Shown here piece by piece: positions 1-8,581 of a stretch of DNA of 64,000 nt (position 1 is the first letter of the stretch; every line of letters begins with the position of its first letter). The translations under genes were made by a program, and so were the position numbers. The notes beneath the pieces were generated by a model. It saw only the letters and a program-made list of their open reading frames with translations, ran no database searches and had not been told where the DNA came from. Source of the stretch: Corallococcus macrosporus DSM 14697 (GTDB lineage Bacteria > Myxococcota > Myxococcia > Myxococcales > Myxococcaceae); assembly GCF_002305895.1 (NCBI RefSeq), contig NZ_CP022203.1, positions 4,876,501-4,940,500 of the forward strand, given 5' to 3'.

Positions 1-385
1 AGAAGTAACGGGGCTGCTCGAAGACGCGCGGCCGGGGCGCGGTGGGCGCCGCCGCGATGAGCGTCTTCTCCACCGGGTGGATCCGCGCGCGGAAGCGCAG
101 CACCGTGTCCCCCACCGACACGCGGGTGTCCGGCGCCAGCTCCAGCTCGGCGAGCTGCGCCCAGGGCTCCATGCGGTAGGTGCCGTTCTGGCTGCCCACG
201 TCGCGCAGCACCAGCGCGCCGTCCTCGCGGCGCTCGACGCGCAGGTGCTCGGCGGAGACCTTGGGGTCGTCGAGGATGACGTCGTTGGCGTAGCCGCGGC
301 CGACGTTGACGGGGAAGCGCTCCAGCCGGTGGCGGGCCTGGACGGCGTCCCCCTCCAGCACCTCCAGGAAGATCACTTCGTCCAC
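1..385 (-). CDS. FHA-domain protein, 3' end outside window (partial)
   Basis: The visible N-terminal 128 residues form a forkhead-associated fold, a phosphothreonine-peptide binding module. A glycine-arginine strand (NVGRGYANDVILDD) is followed by a Ser/His pair (VSAEHL) and the diagnostic SQNGTY turn. I chose the GTG at 385, which begins VDEVIFLEVL and overlaps the last codons of the upstream protease gene by 13 bp, so the two are probably co-transcribed and translationally coupled. The frame runs off the left edge without a stop, so any C-terminal effector domain is unknown. FHA proteins in myxobacteria usually read out Ser/Thr kinase signalling, but no partner can be assigned here. Confidence 0.8.
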   Translation of the reverse strand, partial: MDEVIFLEVLEGDAVQARHRLERFPVNVGRGYANDVILDDPKVSAEHLRVERREDGALVLRDVGSQNGTYRMEPWAQLAELELAPDTRVSVGDTVLRFRARIHPVEKTLIAAAPTAPRPRVFEQPRYF

Positions 386-1698
386 GACAGCGCCTCCAGG
401 TAGCGGCGCGCCAGCTCGCGGCCGTTGTCCGCGGTGAACCCCGCCAGCGTGAGCGACGTGTCCACGCCGCTGGTGCTGGCGTTCAGCGTGGCCGCGCGCA
501 GCACCAGGTCGTAGAGGCCGGGGAACTTCCGGTACGCGCGCATGCACAGCGCGGCGCGGACCGGCAGGCCCGCCACGTCCACGAACTCCGACTGGCAGCG
601 GTAGTTGGTGACGTCCTGCCGCGTGGCCTCCACCGCGTCCGGGTCCTGGGAGTAGAGCGCGCTGTACAGCGAGGCGAAGCGCAGCGCGCCCAGCTTCTGG
701 CTGGTGGCGTGCTGATGCAGGAAGGCCACCACGCCCGTCCGGTGGCGCGAGGACACGAAGATGTCCTCCTCAGACGAGCACTGGTAGTTCGTCACCGTGT
801 ACGGCACCTCGGGGTCGTGGGGCGTGTCTCCCCAGCACTTGAGGAACGAGCCCCAGCGCCCGGGCACGCGGTAGCTGCCCAGGGCCTGCCGCGGCACGGG
901 CTCGCCCAGCAGCCGCTCCGTGACGCGCTGCTGGTTGTCCAGGAGCTGCGCGCGCACCGTGTCCAGCAGGGCCTGCGCGCCCCGGTCCTTCGCCTCCAGC
1001 GCGCGGGCCAGCAGCTCCCGCGCGTGCTTCACCGGCACCAGGAAGCCCACCTGGTTGCCCATGGTGGCCACGTTGACGCCCACCACGCGGCCCTCGCCCG
1101 TGAGCGTGGGCCCGCCGCTCATGCCGGGGTTGATGGCGCCGCTGAAGTGCAGCCGCTCGTAGAGCGCATCATGGATGAAGCCGTTGTACGTCCCCTCCAC
1201 GATGGTGGTGCCCAGGTCGCGCGGATTGCCCATGGCGAACAGGCGCGCGCCCTGCGGCGGCTCGCGGTCCTCCAGGACGAAGAAGCTCTGCACCGGGGTG
1301 GCGGTCTGGATGACGGCCAGGTCGTGCACCACGTCCACGTCCACCAGGCGCACCGGCACGGGCTCGCCCGCGCCCTTCAGCACCAGCTCCGCCTTGTAGT
1401 CCTCCGGGTGGATGACCACGTCGGAGATGACGTGGTAGTTCGTCACCGCGTGCCCGGCGGCCGACACGAAGAAGGCCGACCCGATGGACGAACGCGTGCC
1501 GGAGCGCCGCTCGATGATGCGCACCTGGGCGACCTGTCCCTCGATGCGCTGGAACAGCTCGTGCGTGGCGGGCGGCAGGGCCCCCAGGGGCACGGTGGGC
1601 GGCGGAGCTTCGGGGGCACCAGGAGCCGGAGGCGGGCTCGGCTCCGCCGGAGCCACCGGCGACTGCGCGAGCACCGCTGCGAGGATGAAGGCGAACAT
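373..1698 (-). CDS. Secreted trypsin-like serine protease (S1C/Do-like)
   Basis: This is a 441-residue protein with a short hydrophobic N-terminus (MFAFILAAVLAQS), probably a signal peptide, then a proline-rich linker to about residue 43. The chymotrypsin-fold triad is visible: His89 in TNYHVIS, Asp126 in VVHDLAVI, and Ser194 in the GMSGGP loop. The C-terminal 200 residues show no PDZ domain that I recognise. They contain several cysteines (for example KCWGD, YQCSSE, YRCQSE) and may be a separate substrate-recognition domain. The protein probably acts in the periplasm or outside the cell. The FHA gene starts inside its 3' end. The substrate is unknown. Confidence 0.85.
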   Translation of the reverse strand: MFAFILAAVLAQSPVAPAEPSPPPAPGAPEAPPPTVPLGALPPATHELFQRIEGQVAQVRIIERRSGTRSSIGSAFFVSAAGHAVTNYHVISDVVIHPEDYKAELVLKGAGEPVPVRLVDVDVVHDLAVIQTATPVQSFFVLEDREPPQGARLFAMGNPRDLGTTIVEGTYNGFIHDALYERLHFSGAINPGMSGGPTLTGEGRVVGVNVATMGNQVGFLVPVKHARELLARALEAKDRGAQALLDTVRAQLLDNQQRVTERLLGEPVPRQALGSYRVPGRWGSFLKCWGDTPHDPEVPYTVTNYQCSSEEDIFVSSRHRTGVVAFLHQHATSQKLGALRFASLYSALYSQDPDAVEATRQDVTNYRCQSEFVDVAGLPVRAALCMRAYRKFPGLYDLVLRAATLNASTSGVDTSLTLAGFTADNGRELARRYLEALSWTK

Positions 1699-1872
1699 GG
1701 ATGCGGCGCACCCTACCCCAGCGCGCCCTCCGAGGGACGAATGGCCTCATGCCATCCGCCAGGCGGCCGGCCAGGCGGTCCGTCCACCCACGGACGCGGG
1801 CCTGCGCCGCCGGTCCATGGCCGGGCCACGCAGGGGGTCCGCATCTTGGCCTTCCGGGTGGGGGAAGCCAGC

Positions 1873-3276
1873 ATGCATCACAGCCAGTGGTGCGGCGGGC
1901 GCGGGCAGGCGGCGCGATGGCGGAAGGCGGCGCTGCTCCTGTCCCTGCTGCCCTCGCTCGCCTGGACGAACGACCTTCCCGCGGACGCCCCCCTCGCCCG
2001 GGATGAAGACGAGGACGCCGCGCCCCCACCCCGGCCCCGCCAGTTCGGGTGGGCCCTGGCGGAGGTGACGGCCATCAACCTCGCGGTGTGGGGCTTCGAC
2101 CGCTATGTGCTGAACAAGGACTTCGCCCGGGTCGGCCTGGACGCGTGGCGGACGAACCTCCGGACGGGGTTCGTCTGGGACCAGGACGATTTCAGCACCA
2201 ACCAGTTCGCGCACCCCTACCACGGCAGCACGTACTTCAACGCCGCCCGGGACCACGGCTTCGGTTACTGGGGCGCCCTGGGCTTCACCCTGGTGGGCAG
2301 CGTCCAATGGGAGCTGTTCGCAGAGAACCACCTGCCCTCCTTCAACGACCTCATCAACACCACGGTGGGTGGGTGGGCCCAGGGGGAGGTCATCTACCGG
2401 CTGTCCTCCATGATGCTGGACCAGCGCGCCACGGGCACCGAGCGCGCCGCCCGCGAGGTCACCGCGGGGCTGCTCAACCCCGTCCGCGGCTTCAACCGGG
2501 TGGTGCGCGGGGACGCCTGGCGCAGCGCGCCCAACCCGAAGGACTGGCAGCCGCCGGTGTTCGCCTCCCTGGCGCGCGCGGGCTACCTGAACATCGACGC
2601 GGGCCCTCCGCTGAACCAGTTCTTCGCCGAGCTGGACCTGCGCTACGGCGATGCCCTGCGCTTCCCGGTGGACGCGCCCTTCGACGCCTTCAACCTGGGC
2701 GTGCAGTTCACCACCGGCGAGGGCCGCCTCATCAGCCGCGCGGAAATCAGGGGCGCGCTGGCCATGCTCCCGCTGGAGAACGGCGGGAACGAGCGCGTGC
2801 TGCTCGGCGCATTCCAGCACTTCGACTACAACGACACGCAGGCCTACGAGCTGGGCGGCCAGTCGATTGGCGCGGGGCTCATGTACCGCTACCTGGCGCC
2901 GCGGGGGCGGGAGCTGCGCCTGGCGCTCCATCTGCGCGGCGTGGTGCTGGCGGGCATCACCTCCGAATACGCGGAGCGGGCGGGCCGCGACTACGACTAC
3001 GGCCCGGGCCTGGCCTTCTCCTTCGACGTCTCCTACGGACGCTGGCCCTGGGAGTACCTCAAGCTGCAGGCGGGCACGACGTGGCTGCACACGCTCAACG
3101 GGGCGGACGGCAACCACCTGGTCCACGAGGGCACCCTGCTGCTGGACGTGCCGCTGTTCGCCAACGTGGGCCTGGGCGCCAGCTTCACCTTCTTCGAGCG
3201 CAACAGCTTCTTCCGGGACTTCGACACCGTCTCTCGCGGCATCCCGCAGGCCCGGGTGTTCCTCTCCGTGCACTGA
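1873..3276 (+). CDS. DUF3943-type envelope protein
   Basis: This is a 467-residue protein. The open frame extends far upstream, but that part is antisense to the protease and has a shadow-like composition. ATG 1873 follows a purine-rich GGGGAAG and is followed by a cleavable signal-like segment (AALLLSLLPSLAW). The body resembles DUF3943 proteins: an early WGFDRYVL segment, then NQFAHPYHGSTYFNAAR, and a WELFAE/NDLINTTVGG motif. The C-terminal half alternates aromatic and polar residues, as in outer-membrane beta-strands, and ends in a short hydrophobic stretch (ARVFLSVH). The function is unknown; an outer-membrane or periplasmic location is inferred. Confidence 0.75.
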   Translation: MHHSQWCGGRGQAARWRKAALLLSLLPSLAWTNDLPADAPLARDEDEDAAPPPRPRQFGWALAEVTAINLAVWGFDRYVLNKDFARVGLDAWRTNLRTGFVWDQDDFSTNQFAHPYHGSTYFNAARDHGFGYWGALGFTLVGSVQWELFAENHLPSFNDLINTTVGGWAQGEVIYRLSSMMLDQRATGTERAAREVTAGLLNPVRGFNRVVRGDAWRSAPNPKDWQPPVFASLARAGYLNIDAGPPLNQFFAELDLRYGDALRFPVDAPFDAFNLGVQFTTGEGRLISRAEIRGALAMLPLENGGNERVLLGAFQHFDYNDTQAYELGGQSIGAGLMYRYLAPRGRELRLALHLRGVVLAGITSEYAERAGRDYDYGPGLAFSFDVSYGRWPWEYLKLQAGTTWLHTLNGADGNHLVHEGTLLLDVPLFANVGLGASFTFFERNSFFRDFDTVSRGIPQARVFLSVH

Positions 3277-3288
3277 GGGTTGACGCGG

Positions 3289-3966
3289 CTACGGCGCGGG
3301 TTGCCCCGCCGCGTGACGCTGCCGCCGCCTGCGCCACGCCGTGTACGAGGCGACCAGCGCGCCGGCCAGGGTCCCCGCCAGCGCGCCCAGCACGCGGCGC
3401 GGCACCGGGCCCCCCGCGTTCGACGGTTCGTGGCGGAAGGTCTCCAGCGAGGCACGCACCTGCGGCGCCAGCGCCTGCCAGCGCACCGCCGGGGCGCTGA
3501 CCATCACCACGGCGTGCTCACCCTCCGAGGCCAGGCCCGAGATGAGCACCGTGCGCACCTGCCCCGCCTCCCGCAGCGTGCCCAGCACCTCCACGCGAGG
3601 CGTCACCCCGCCCACGCGCTCCACGCGCTCCGCCACCAGCGCGAGCCCCAGCTCCCGCTGGTAATGCTGCATCACCGCCGAGGCGAACTCCTCCCGGTCG
3701 GACGGGCTCGCGCTGAAGCTCCGGCCCACCACGGAGACGAGGAAGGTGGCGGCGTCCGGGCCATCGCCGTCGGTGAGCGCGGCCGACAGCGCGCGCGGCG
3801 CGTCCGGCTCCAACGCCACCGCGCCCACGCGCGAGCCGGCGTACTGCTCCCACCGGACCATGTGGAAGCCTTCCGGCGGACGGAAGGAATAGCCGTCCCG
3901 GCGCAGCTCCGTGCCGAGCCCGCCTGTCAGCGTCAGCAGTCCGGCGGCCAGGAAGGTGGCGTGCAT
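3289..3966 (-). CDS. Hypothetical exported protein with C-terminal membrane anchor
   Basis: This is a 225-residue protein with a signal-like N-terminus (MHATFLAAGLLTLTGG). The middle (about residues 25-180) resembles a small alpha/beta domain. The C-terminus has a hydrophobic segment (VLGALAGTLAGALVASYTAW, about 189-209) followed by RRRRQR, typical of a single-pass anchor with a cytoplasmic basic tail. It lies convergent with the DUF3943 gene, with only 12 bp between stops. I do not recognise a family. The pattern suggests a periplasmic domain tethered to the inner membrane. Confidence 0.65.
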   Translation of the reverse strand: MHATFLAAGLLTLTGGLGTELRRDGYSFRPPEGFHMVRWEQYAGSRVGAVALEPDAPRALSAALTDGDGPDAATFLVSVVGRSFSASPSDREEFASAVMQHYQRELGLALVAERVERVGGVTPRVEVLGTLREAGQVRTVLISGLASEGEHAVVMVSAPAVRWQALAPQVRASLETFRHEPSNAGGPVPRRVLGALAGTLAGALVASYTAWRRRRQRHAAGQPAP

Positions 3967-4191
3967 GGGGCCATCATAAGCGCCCGGGCACCTCCACGTT
4001 GGAGCCTTCCGCGCGCCGTCCGGGCCGGGATGCGTCCTGGACCCCGGCCAACGCCCGGTTCGGTACCGGCGCTCGGTTCACGGGGCGTCGCCTTGTCCGC
4101 CAGCACCCTGCGGACGGCGCCCGCGAGCAATGACACGGCCCGCCGCCGACGCGTATTCCTCCTCCCCATCCACGGTGGGGCGGGGGGACAC

Positions 4192-5532
4192 ATGGTGAGC
4201 CTGACGGACCTGACGAGCCGGCGGCGCTGGGGCTGGCTGCTGGGAGCGCTGCTGGTGTCCTGGAGCGCGGCAGCGCAGGTCCCCAAAACCCGCTTCGAGG
4301 AGTCGTTCGGGCCCGCGCTGAACCTGAGCGGGACCCCCACCTTCAACTTCGAGTTCCAGACGGCGGTCTCCGGGAGCAATGTCTACGTCGTGTGGAGTGA
4401 CACATCGTCCGTCGACGTCACCCACGTGTACCTGCGCCGGAGTGATGACCAGGGGAGGTCCTTCGAGCCGCCCCAGCGCCTGAGCAGCGGCGTCACCCCG
4501 GCCTACCTGCCCACCGTCGTCGCGGAGGGAAGCAAGGTCTACGTCGCCTGGCGGGAGCAGGGCATCCGGTTCCGCGCCAGCCACGACAACGGCGAGACGT
4601 TCGAGCCGGCCCAGTTGCTGGCGCCCCACGGCCTGTCTCCGCGGCTCGCGGCGGAGAACAGCGACGTGTACGTGACGTGGACTGTGCCCACGGGTACGCG
4701 GACGGCGAACCAGCACCTCCGGGCCAGCCATGACAAGGGCCTGAGCTTCGGCCCCGCCGTGATGATGGATGACGGCCACGGTGTCGGCGTGACGGAGCTG
4801 GTCGCGTCGAACAATCGCGTCTACCTGGTGGGGGACGACGTGGGCGTGGACGACCGGCCGGACGTCTATGTCCGCTCCAGTCCGCATGAGGGCGTCGCCT
4901 TCCTGCCGCGGCTCAACCTCAGCGCCGAGCGCGGGCCGAGCCAACCGTCCCTGCTGGCGCGCATCGCGGTGAAGGACCAGAAGGTCCACGTCGTGTGGGA
5001 GGAGTGTGACGACCTCTTCCCCACCGCGTGCGCCATCCTCTACCGCCGCAGCACGGACCGCGCCGCCAGCTTCGGGCCCATCCAGAACTTGAGCGAGGGC
5101 CGGGGCCTCGCGCTCGCTCCGGACCTGGAGCTCTCCGGCCAGCACGTCTTCGTGGCCTGGCAGGACAACCGCGCTGGCCACTTCGACATCGTCCTCCGCG
5201 TCAGCAGCGACCACGGCGGCACGTTCTCCGCTACGCGGAACCTGAGCAACACCCCGGGGGACTCCGGCGCCGTCAGCCTGGCCGCCGCGAACGCCATCCT
5301 GCGCGTCGTCTGGGAGGACACCACCTCGGGCGCGACGGACATCTACTACCGGGCCAGCGGTGACCTGGGGGCGTCGTTCACCCCCATCCAGAACCTGAGC
5401 AACAGCCCCACCCGCTCCACCGCGCCGCGAATCATCACGTCCAACAGCGGCACCTTCGGGTACGTGGGCTGGCTGGAGGACCTGTCCTTCGAGAACACCG
5501 ACGTCTTCTTCCGCCGCGCCGAGGCGCGGTAG
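4192..5532 (+). CDS. Secreted BNR/Asp-box repeat protein (sialidase-like propeller)
   Basis: This is a 446-residue protein starting at ATG 4192, just after GGGGGGACAC, with a signal peptide (WLLGALLVSWSAAAQ). Seven Asp-box-like motifs of the form S-x-D-x-G-x-x-F recur at regular spacing: SDDQGRSF, SHDNGETF, SHDKGLSF, SSPHEGVAF, STDRAASF, SSDHGGTF and SGDLGASF. Each is preceded by a V-Y-V-x-W strand. This fits a beta-propeller of the sialidase/BNR class. No sialidase catalytic Arg triad or Glu could be assigned with confidence, so it may be a binding protein rather than an enzyme. It is convergent with the PI-PLC gene. Confidence 0.75.
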   Translation: MVSLTDLTSRRRWGWLLGALLVSWSAAAQVPKTRFEESFGPALNLSGTPTFNFEFQTAVSGSNVYVVWSDTSSVDVTHVYLRRSDDQGRSFEPPQRLSSGVTPAYLPTVVAEGSKVYVAWREQGIRFRASHDNGETFEPAQLLAPHGLSPRLAAENSDVYVTWTVPTGTRTANQHLRASHDKGLSFGPAVMMDDGHGVGVTELVASNNRVYLVGDDVGVDDRPDVYVRSSPHEGVAFLPRLNLSAERGPSQPSLLARIAVKDQKVHVVWEECDDLFPTACAILYRRSTDRAASFGPIQNLSEGRGLALAPDLELSGQHVFVAWQDNRAGHFDIVLRVSSDHGGTFSATRNLSNTPGDSGAVSLAAANAILRVVWEDTTSGATDIYYRASGDLGASFTPIQNLSNSPTRSTAPRIITSNSGTFGYVGWLEDLSFENTDVFFRRAEAR

Positions 5533-5536
5533 GCGA

Positions 5537-5560
5537 CGCGCTCCACAACGCGGGAGCGCG
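5537..5560. terminator. Bidirectional hairpin between convergent genes
   Basis: Perfect 8-bp inverted repeat CGCGCTCC / GGAGCGCG around an 8-nt loop (5545-5552), a few bases after the Asp-box gene stop and 24 bp before the PI-PLC stop. There is no T tract on either side, so Rho-independent activity is uncertain. Confidence 0.5.
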
Positions 5561-5583
5561 CCACCGTGAAGGCCCCGGCGCGG

Positions 5584-7296
5584 CTACCGCAGCCCCGTCC
5601 GGGTGACGACGACGGAGGTCACCTTGTCGTGCCAGGAGCCCCCTGGCATCGCGTTGACGTCCCCCACGCTCTGGGACGTGCTGAAGCAGCGGCCCGTGTA
5701 GTCCTGATGCTCGCACATCGTCGTCTGATACGGCCCGAGGATGGTGATGGAGCTCAGCATGTCGTTGAACCCCCAGCCGACCAGCGAGGCCACGTTGCCG
5801 TCGAGCCGGATGAGGTTGCCCTCGTGGTTCGAGTGCTCGTGGAGATAGACGCCGTCCGAGGCGGAGTGTCCCTGGACCGCGTACGTGAAGTCCCCTGACG
5901 ACAGGTGCGCGCCCCGGCCGTAGTCCGAGTACGCCCAGTTGCTCAGCCCGCCCGGCGCCTGCTTCACCACCACGGACCAGCGCTGGAACGGGAAGCGGGC
6001 GCTCAGCCGGCCATGCAGCGTGACGGCCCGCTCCGCCGCGTTTCCAGACAGGCTCCGGACCTGCCCGCTCACGTAGTCCGTCAGGTAGCTCCTGCCCACC
6101 ACGCTCGTCACCGAGCGCGTCAGGTACGCGATGTGCGTGTAATCATCCATGGCGTCGGACTGGTAGAAGTTCCCCTGGTGGGAAATCCAGGCGCCCCAGG
6201 ACCGCTTCAGCGCCAGGACGTGCCAGCTCCGGCCGGGCGCGGCGTTGTGGAGGAAGTTCCGGATGCCATGCCAGCGCTGCTCGGCATTGCCGCCCACCGT
6301 GTACGCGGTGTTCCTGAAGATGACCTCGAAGTCCGCCGGCAGCCACGTCGTTGACGACAGGAGGCGGAAGTTGAGCGCCAGGATGGCGTCAATCAGCCCC
6401 GCGCCAGGGAAATCCATGAAGAGGATGCCCGCCCGCTGGACCTGCCCCGCCACCAGGTGGTCGATGGCGTAGTCATTCACGCCGCGCACGCCCATCCCGC
6501 CGCCCGCCACCGTGAAGGGGTGCGCGAACGCGGACGCGCCGCTGAGGAAGTTGACGAACAGCGTGGACGGCGAGCCCGTGTTGGTGCGCGTCAGGTGCCC
6601 GCGGACCTTGTCCCACTTGCCCGCGATGTCGAAGATGGAGGACACCGTCCAGTCGTCCTGCAGGTCCAGGCCGCCCCACGGGATGCCATAGGTGCCACCG
6701 GCGAAGTCATCCAGGATGACGATCTTCCCGCGCACCTCCCGCAGCGTGGGCACGTGCCGGCCGGTCCAGAGATAGGGCTGGTAGGCCGGGTTGTTCCGGT
6801 ACGCCTCGTACGTCGCGGCGAAGCTGCGCGTGACGTTCTCCTCGGTGTGCTCCTTCTTCACGCGCATCACCAGCGTCTCGCTGGGGTTCGCGTTCAGGAA
6901 CTGGATGGAGGTGCGCAGGACGTCGTCGAAGTTGACGTGCAGGTAGACGACGCCGTGGTGGATGGTGAAGCTGTCCGCGATGTGCCGGCAGCGGATGTCC
7001 AGCGCGCGGATGCCCGCGTCGAGTTGCTTGCGCAGCGCCAACGACTGCGTCTGCGTCAGGGAGCCGCCGTAGGACTGGTACGCCATGGTGTCGTGCGTCC
7101 CCGGCAGCGACAGGGCCGCGAGGCTCGTCGAGTCCGGAACCCAGCTCATCCAGTTGGGATGGTGCGTCTGGATGCTGCCGGAATCGTTGTAGTAGCGCCC
7201 GGCCGCGAACGCGGAAGGAGTGACGGCGACGAGGCCCAGGACGAGCATCGCCACCGCGTGACGGAGGCGTGAGGAAGAAAGCAACCTGTCTGACAT
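5584..7296 (-). CDS. Secreted phosphatidylinositol-specific phospholipase C with beta/gamma-crystallin-like C-terminus
   Basis: This is a 570-residue protein. I chose ATG 7296 because it is followed by a signal peptide (AVAMLVLGLVAVTPSAFA) and preceded by AAAGG; the frame is open further upstream without coding support. The PI-PLC X region carries LPGTHDT (His68) and FTIHHG (His114), the general acid/base pair of this family, which cleaves phosphatidylinositol or GPI to diacylglycerol and inositol cyclic phosphate. The last 100 residues contain two beta/gamma-crystallin-like motifs: VYLHEHSNHEG with a GFNDMLSSI turn, and MCEHQDYTGRCF with a HDKVTSV turn. The crystallin-like part may bind calcium or stabilise the secreted enzyme. 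The natural target, prey or host-like membranes, is inference. Confidence 0.85.
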   Translation of the reverse strand: MSDRLLSSSRLRHAVAMLVLGLVAVTPSAFAAGRYYNDSGSIQTHHPNWMSWVPDSTSLAALSLPGTHDTMAYQSYGGSLTQTQSLALRKQLDAGIRALDIRCRHIADSFTIHHGVVYLHVNFDDVLRTSIQFLNANPSETLVMRVKKEHTEENVTRSFAATYEAYRNNPAYQPYLWTGRHVPTLREVRGKIVILDDFAGGTYGIPWGGLDLQDDWTVSSIFDIAGKWDKVRGHLTRTNTGSPSTLFVNFLSGASAFAHPFTVAGGGMGVRGVNDYAIDHLVAGQVQRAGILFMDFPGAGLIDAILALNFRLLSSTTWLPADFEVIFRNTAYTVGGNAEQRWHGIRNFLHNAAPGRSWHVLALKRSWGAWISHQGNFYQSDAMDDYTHIAYLTRSVTSVVGRSYLTDYVSGQVRSLSGNAAERAVTLHGRLSARFPFQRWSVVVKQAPGGLSNWAYSDYGRGAHLSSGDFTYAVQGHSASDGVYLHEHSNHEGNLIRLDGNVASLVGWGFNDMLSSITILGPYQTTMCEHQDYTGRCFSTSQSVGDVNAMPGGSWHDKVTSVVVTRTGLR

Positions 7297-7450
7297 GGCA
7301 GCCTTTCGGGGAGGTGCTGCGATGGGGGTGAGGCGGCCCCAGACAATACTCTTCCATGACAATTCAGAAATCCCCGCAAGGCCCTGATGCAGGCGGCCTG
7401 GCGCGCCCCGGGCAATCGGCGGTGGGCCGTGCGTCCCCCCATCAAAGGCA

Positions 7451-7478
7451 GACGCCGGGCGCACCCCGGCCCGGCGTC
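7451..7478 (-). terminator. Hairpin downstream of the small Cys-rich ORF
   Basis: Perfect 10-bp inverted repeat GACGCCGGGC / GCCCGGCGTC with an 8-nt loop. Read on the minus strand it lies 38 bp after the Cys-rich ORF stop and is followed by TGCCTTTGAT, a weak T-rich tail. It could also terminate a transcript coming from the right. Confidence 0.5.
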
Positions 7479-7516
7479 CGCCCTTGGGTCACATCGGGTG
7501 ACGCGACACCGGGCGG

Positions 7517-7669
7517 CTACTGCCGCGCCGGCGCGGTCGCGTCCACGATGGGGCAGTTGTTCATGCACTCGGTGTGGCGACAGAAGCAGGTCGCCACGGT
7601 GCCACCCGCCCGGAGGCACGGGTCGAGCCGCGTGTCGCAAGCCGTCTCACAGACACCGGCATGTATCAC
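7517..7669 (-). CDS. Small Cys-rich protein or remnant
   Basis: This is an open frame of 50 codons starting at GTG 7669, with codon use like neighbouring genes (mostly G/C third positions). It has seven cysteines in a regular pattern: GVCETACDTRLDPC, then TCFCRHTECMNNC. Such spacing resembles small exported Cys-rich proteins common in myxobacteria, but there is no signal peptide and only a weak GGA ahead of the GTG. The frame is open further upstream, yet two inverted repeats lie there, so I did not extend it. It may be the surviving 3' end of a decayed gene. A hairpin follows the stop, which supports a real transcript end. Confidence 0.35.
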   Translation of the reverse strand: MIHAGVCETACDTRLDPCLRAGGTVATCFCRHTECMNNCPIVDATAPARQ

Positions 7670-7958
7670 TCCAGGAAAGCCAGAGGCGCCGCGCGTCTGG
7701 CTTGATTCAAGACAGACACCCTCGCGCGGTGACACTCCGGGTGTCACACCACGCGCGATGCGTCTCATCCGGGCCCGGACGCCGAGCCGAAGACGCCGGC
7801 GACGCACCGAAGGTCCGCCACCGGCCGCCGCGCTACAGAGGGTGGGTGCCCGGCACCCCGAGACGCCGCGCGGTCACCTGGAATCCACGGCTTCAAGTGA
7901 CGCAACCGTGCGTGTTCGTTGTGACATCCCCGCGCGGCGCGGGTAACCTGCCGGAGAG
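7670..7958. other. Noncoding stretch with two inverted repeats
   Basis: No supported gene is seen here. Two perfect inverted repeats stand out. AAGCCAGA / TCTGGCTT lies at 7677-7703 with an 11-nt loop. GTGACAC / GTGTCAC lies at 7729-7747 with a 5-nt loop, and outer CGCG arms extend its pairing. The stretch lies upstream of the plus-strand gene at 7959 and of the minus-strand Cys-rich ORF, so either repeat could be a protein-binding operator or a transcript hairpin. I see no convincing -35/-10 pair. Confidence 0.45.
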
Positions 7959-8441
7959 ATGAACCCCGCCGCCAGGGCCGACATGGAGTCACGTGCCGAT
8001 CGCGCCCTGCGCCGCGGCGAGCTCACCGAAGCGCTCGGGCTCTACGAGTCGCTCGTGCGGGCCTTCCCGGCGGACGCGGCCCTGGCCGTCAAGCTCGCCA
8101 ACGCGCGCGAGCTGCTCCAACCCGCGGAGCTGGAAGTCATCCAGGCCGCCCGCGCCACGGCCAGCATCCCCCTCCCCGTGGGCCCCTCCTCCCCCGTCCA
8201 GGAAGGCGAGCGCCTCTTCGCGCTGGGCGACTATGCGGGCGCCGCCGCGTGCTACCGGCGCGCCGTCCAGGAACGCCCGGACAGCGAGCTGCTCAAGGAG
8301 CGGCTGATCGAACTCTATGGGCTCGCGAAGGCCATGCCCCTACAGTCACCGACAGACAGGGCCCTCCCCGACAAGGCGGAGCCTCGCCTCCAGGCCCTGC
8401 TCGACAGGGTGGCGTCGCGCCGCCGCCTGAAGCGGGACTGA
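7959..8441 (+). CDS. TPR-like hypothetical protein
   Basis: This is a 160-residue soluble protein made of two TPR-like helical units. The first is near residues 12-47 (ADRALRRGELTEALGLYESL), the second near 82-113 (EGERLFALGDYAGAAACYRR). A basic C-terminal helix ends in SRRRLKRD. There is no signal peptide. GGAGAG directly precedes the ATG. It is followed by 140 bp holding an inverted repeat and the candidate pfk promoter, so it is probably a separate transcript. TPR units usually mediate protein-protein contacts; a specific role cannot be assigned. Confidence 0.7.
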   Translation: MNPAARADMESRADRALRRGELTEALGLYESLVRAFPADAALAVKLANARELLQPAELEVIQAARATASIPLPVGPSSPVQEGERLFALGDYAGAAACYRRAVQERPDSELLKERLIELYGLAKAMPLQSPTDRALPDKAEPRLQALLDRVASRRRLKRD

Positions 8442-8461
8442 GGGAAGGGCCCGTTTCCACT

Positions 8462-8490
8462 CGCGAATCCGCCCCCGCTGGTGATTCGCG
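8462..8490. repeat. Inverted repeat next to the candidate pfk promoter
   Basis: Perfect 8-bp arms CGCGAATC / GATTCGCG separated by 13 bp, ending 2 bp before the putative -35 element of pfk and 21 bp after the stop of the TPR gene. It could be an operator or the terminator of the upstream gene; there is no T tract. Confidence 0.5.
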
Positions 8491-8492
8491 CG

Positions 8493-8521
8493 TTGCACCC
8501 CCTGGGGGCCCCCCCTACAAT
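8493..8521 (+). promoter_or_regulatory. Candidate housekeeping promoter of pfk-pkn4
   Basis: TTGCAC (8493-8498) and TACAAT (8516-8521) are separated by exactly 17 bp, 61 bp upstream of the pfk ATG. The spacer holds the self-complementary CCCCC-T-GGGGG, so a dyad sits between the two hexamers. The -10 matches the consensus at five of six positions; the -35 is weak. Confidence 0.4.
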
Positions 8522-8581
8522 CAGGTCCGACGTTTCTGTCATGGTGCAGCACCCTCCCTCTGACACCCGCGTCCGACCTGT

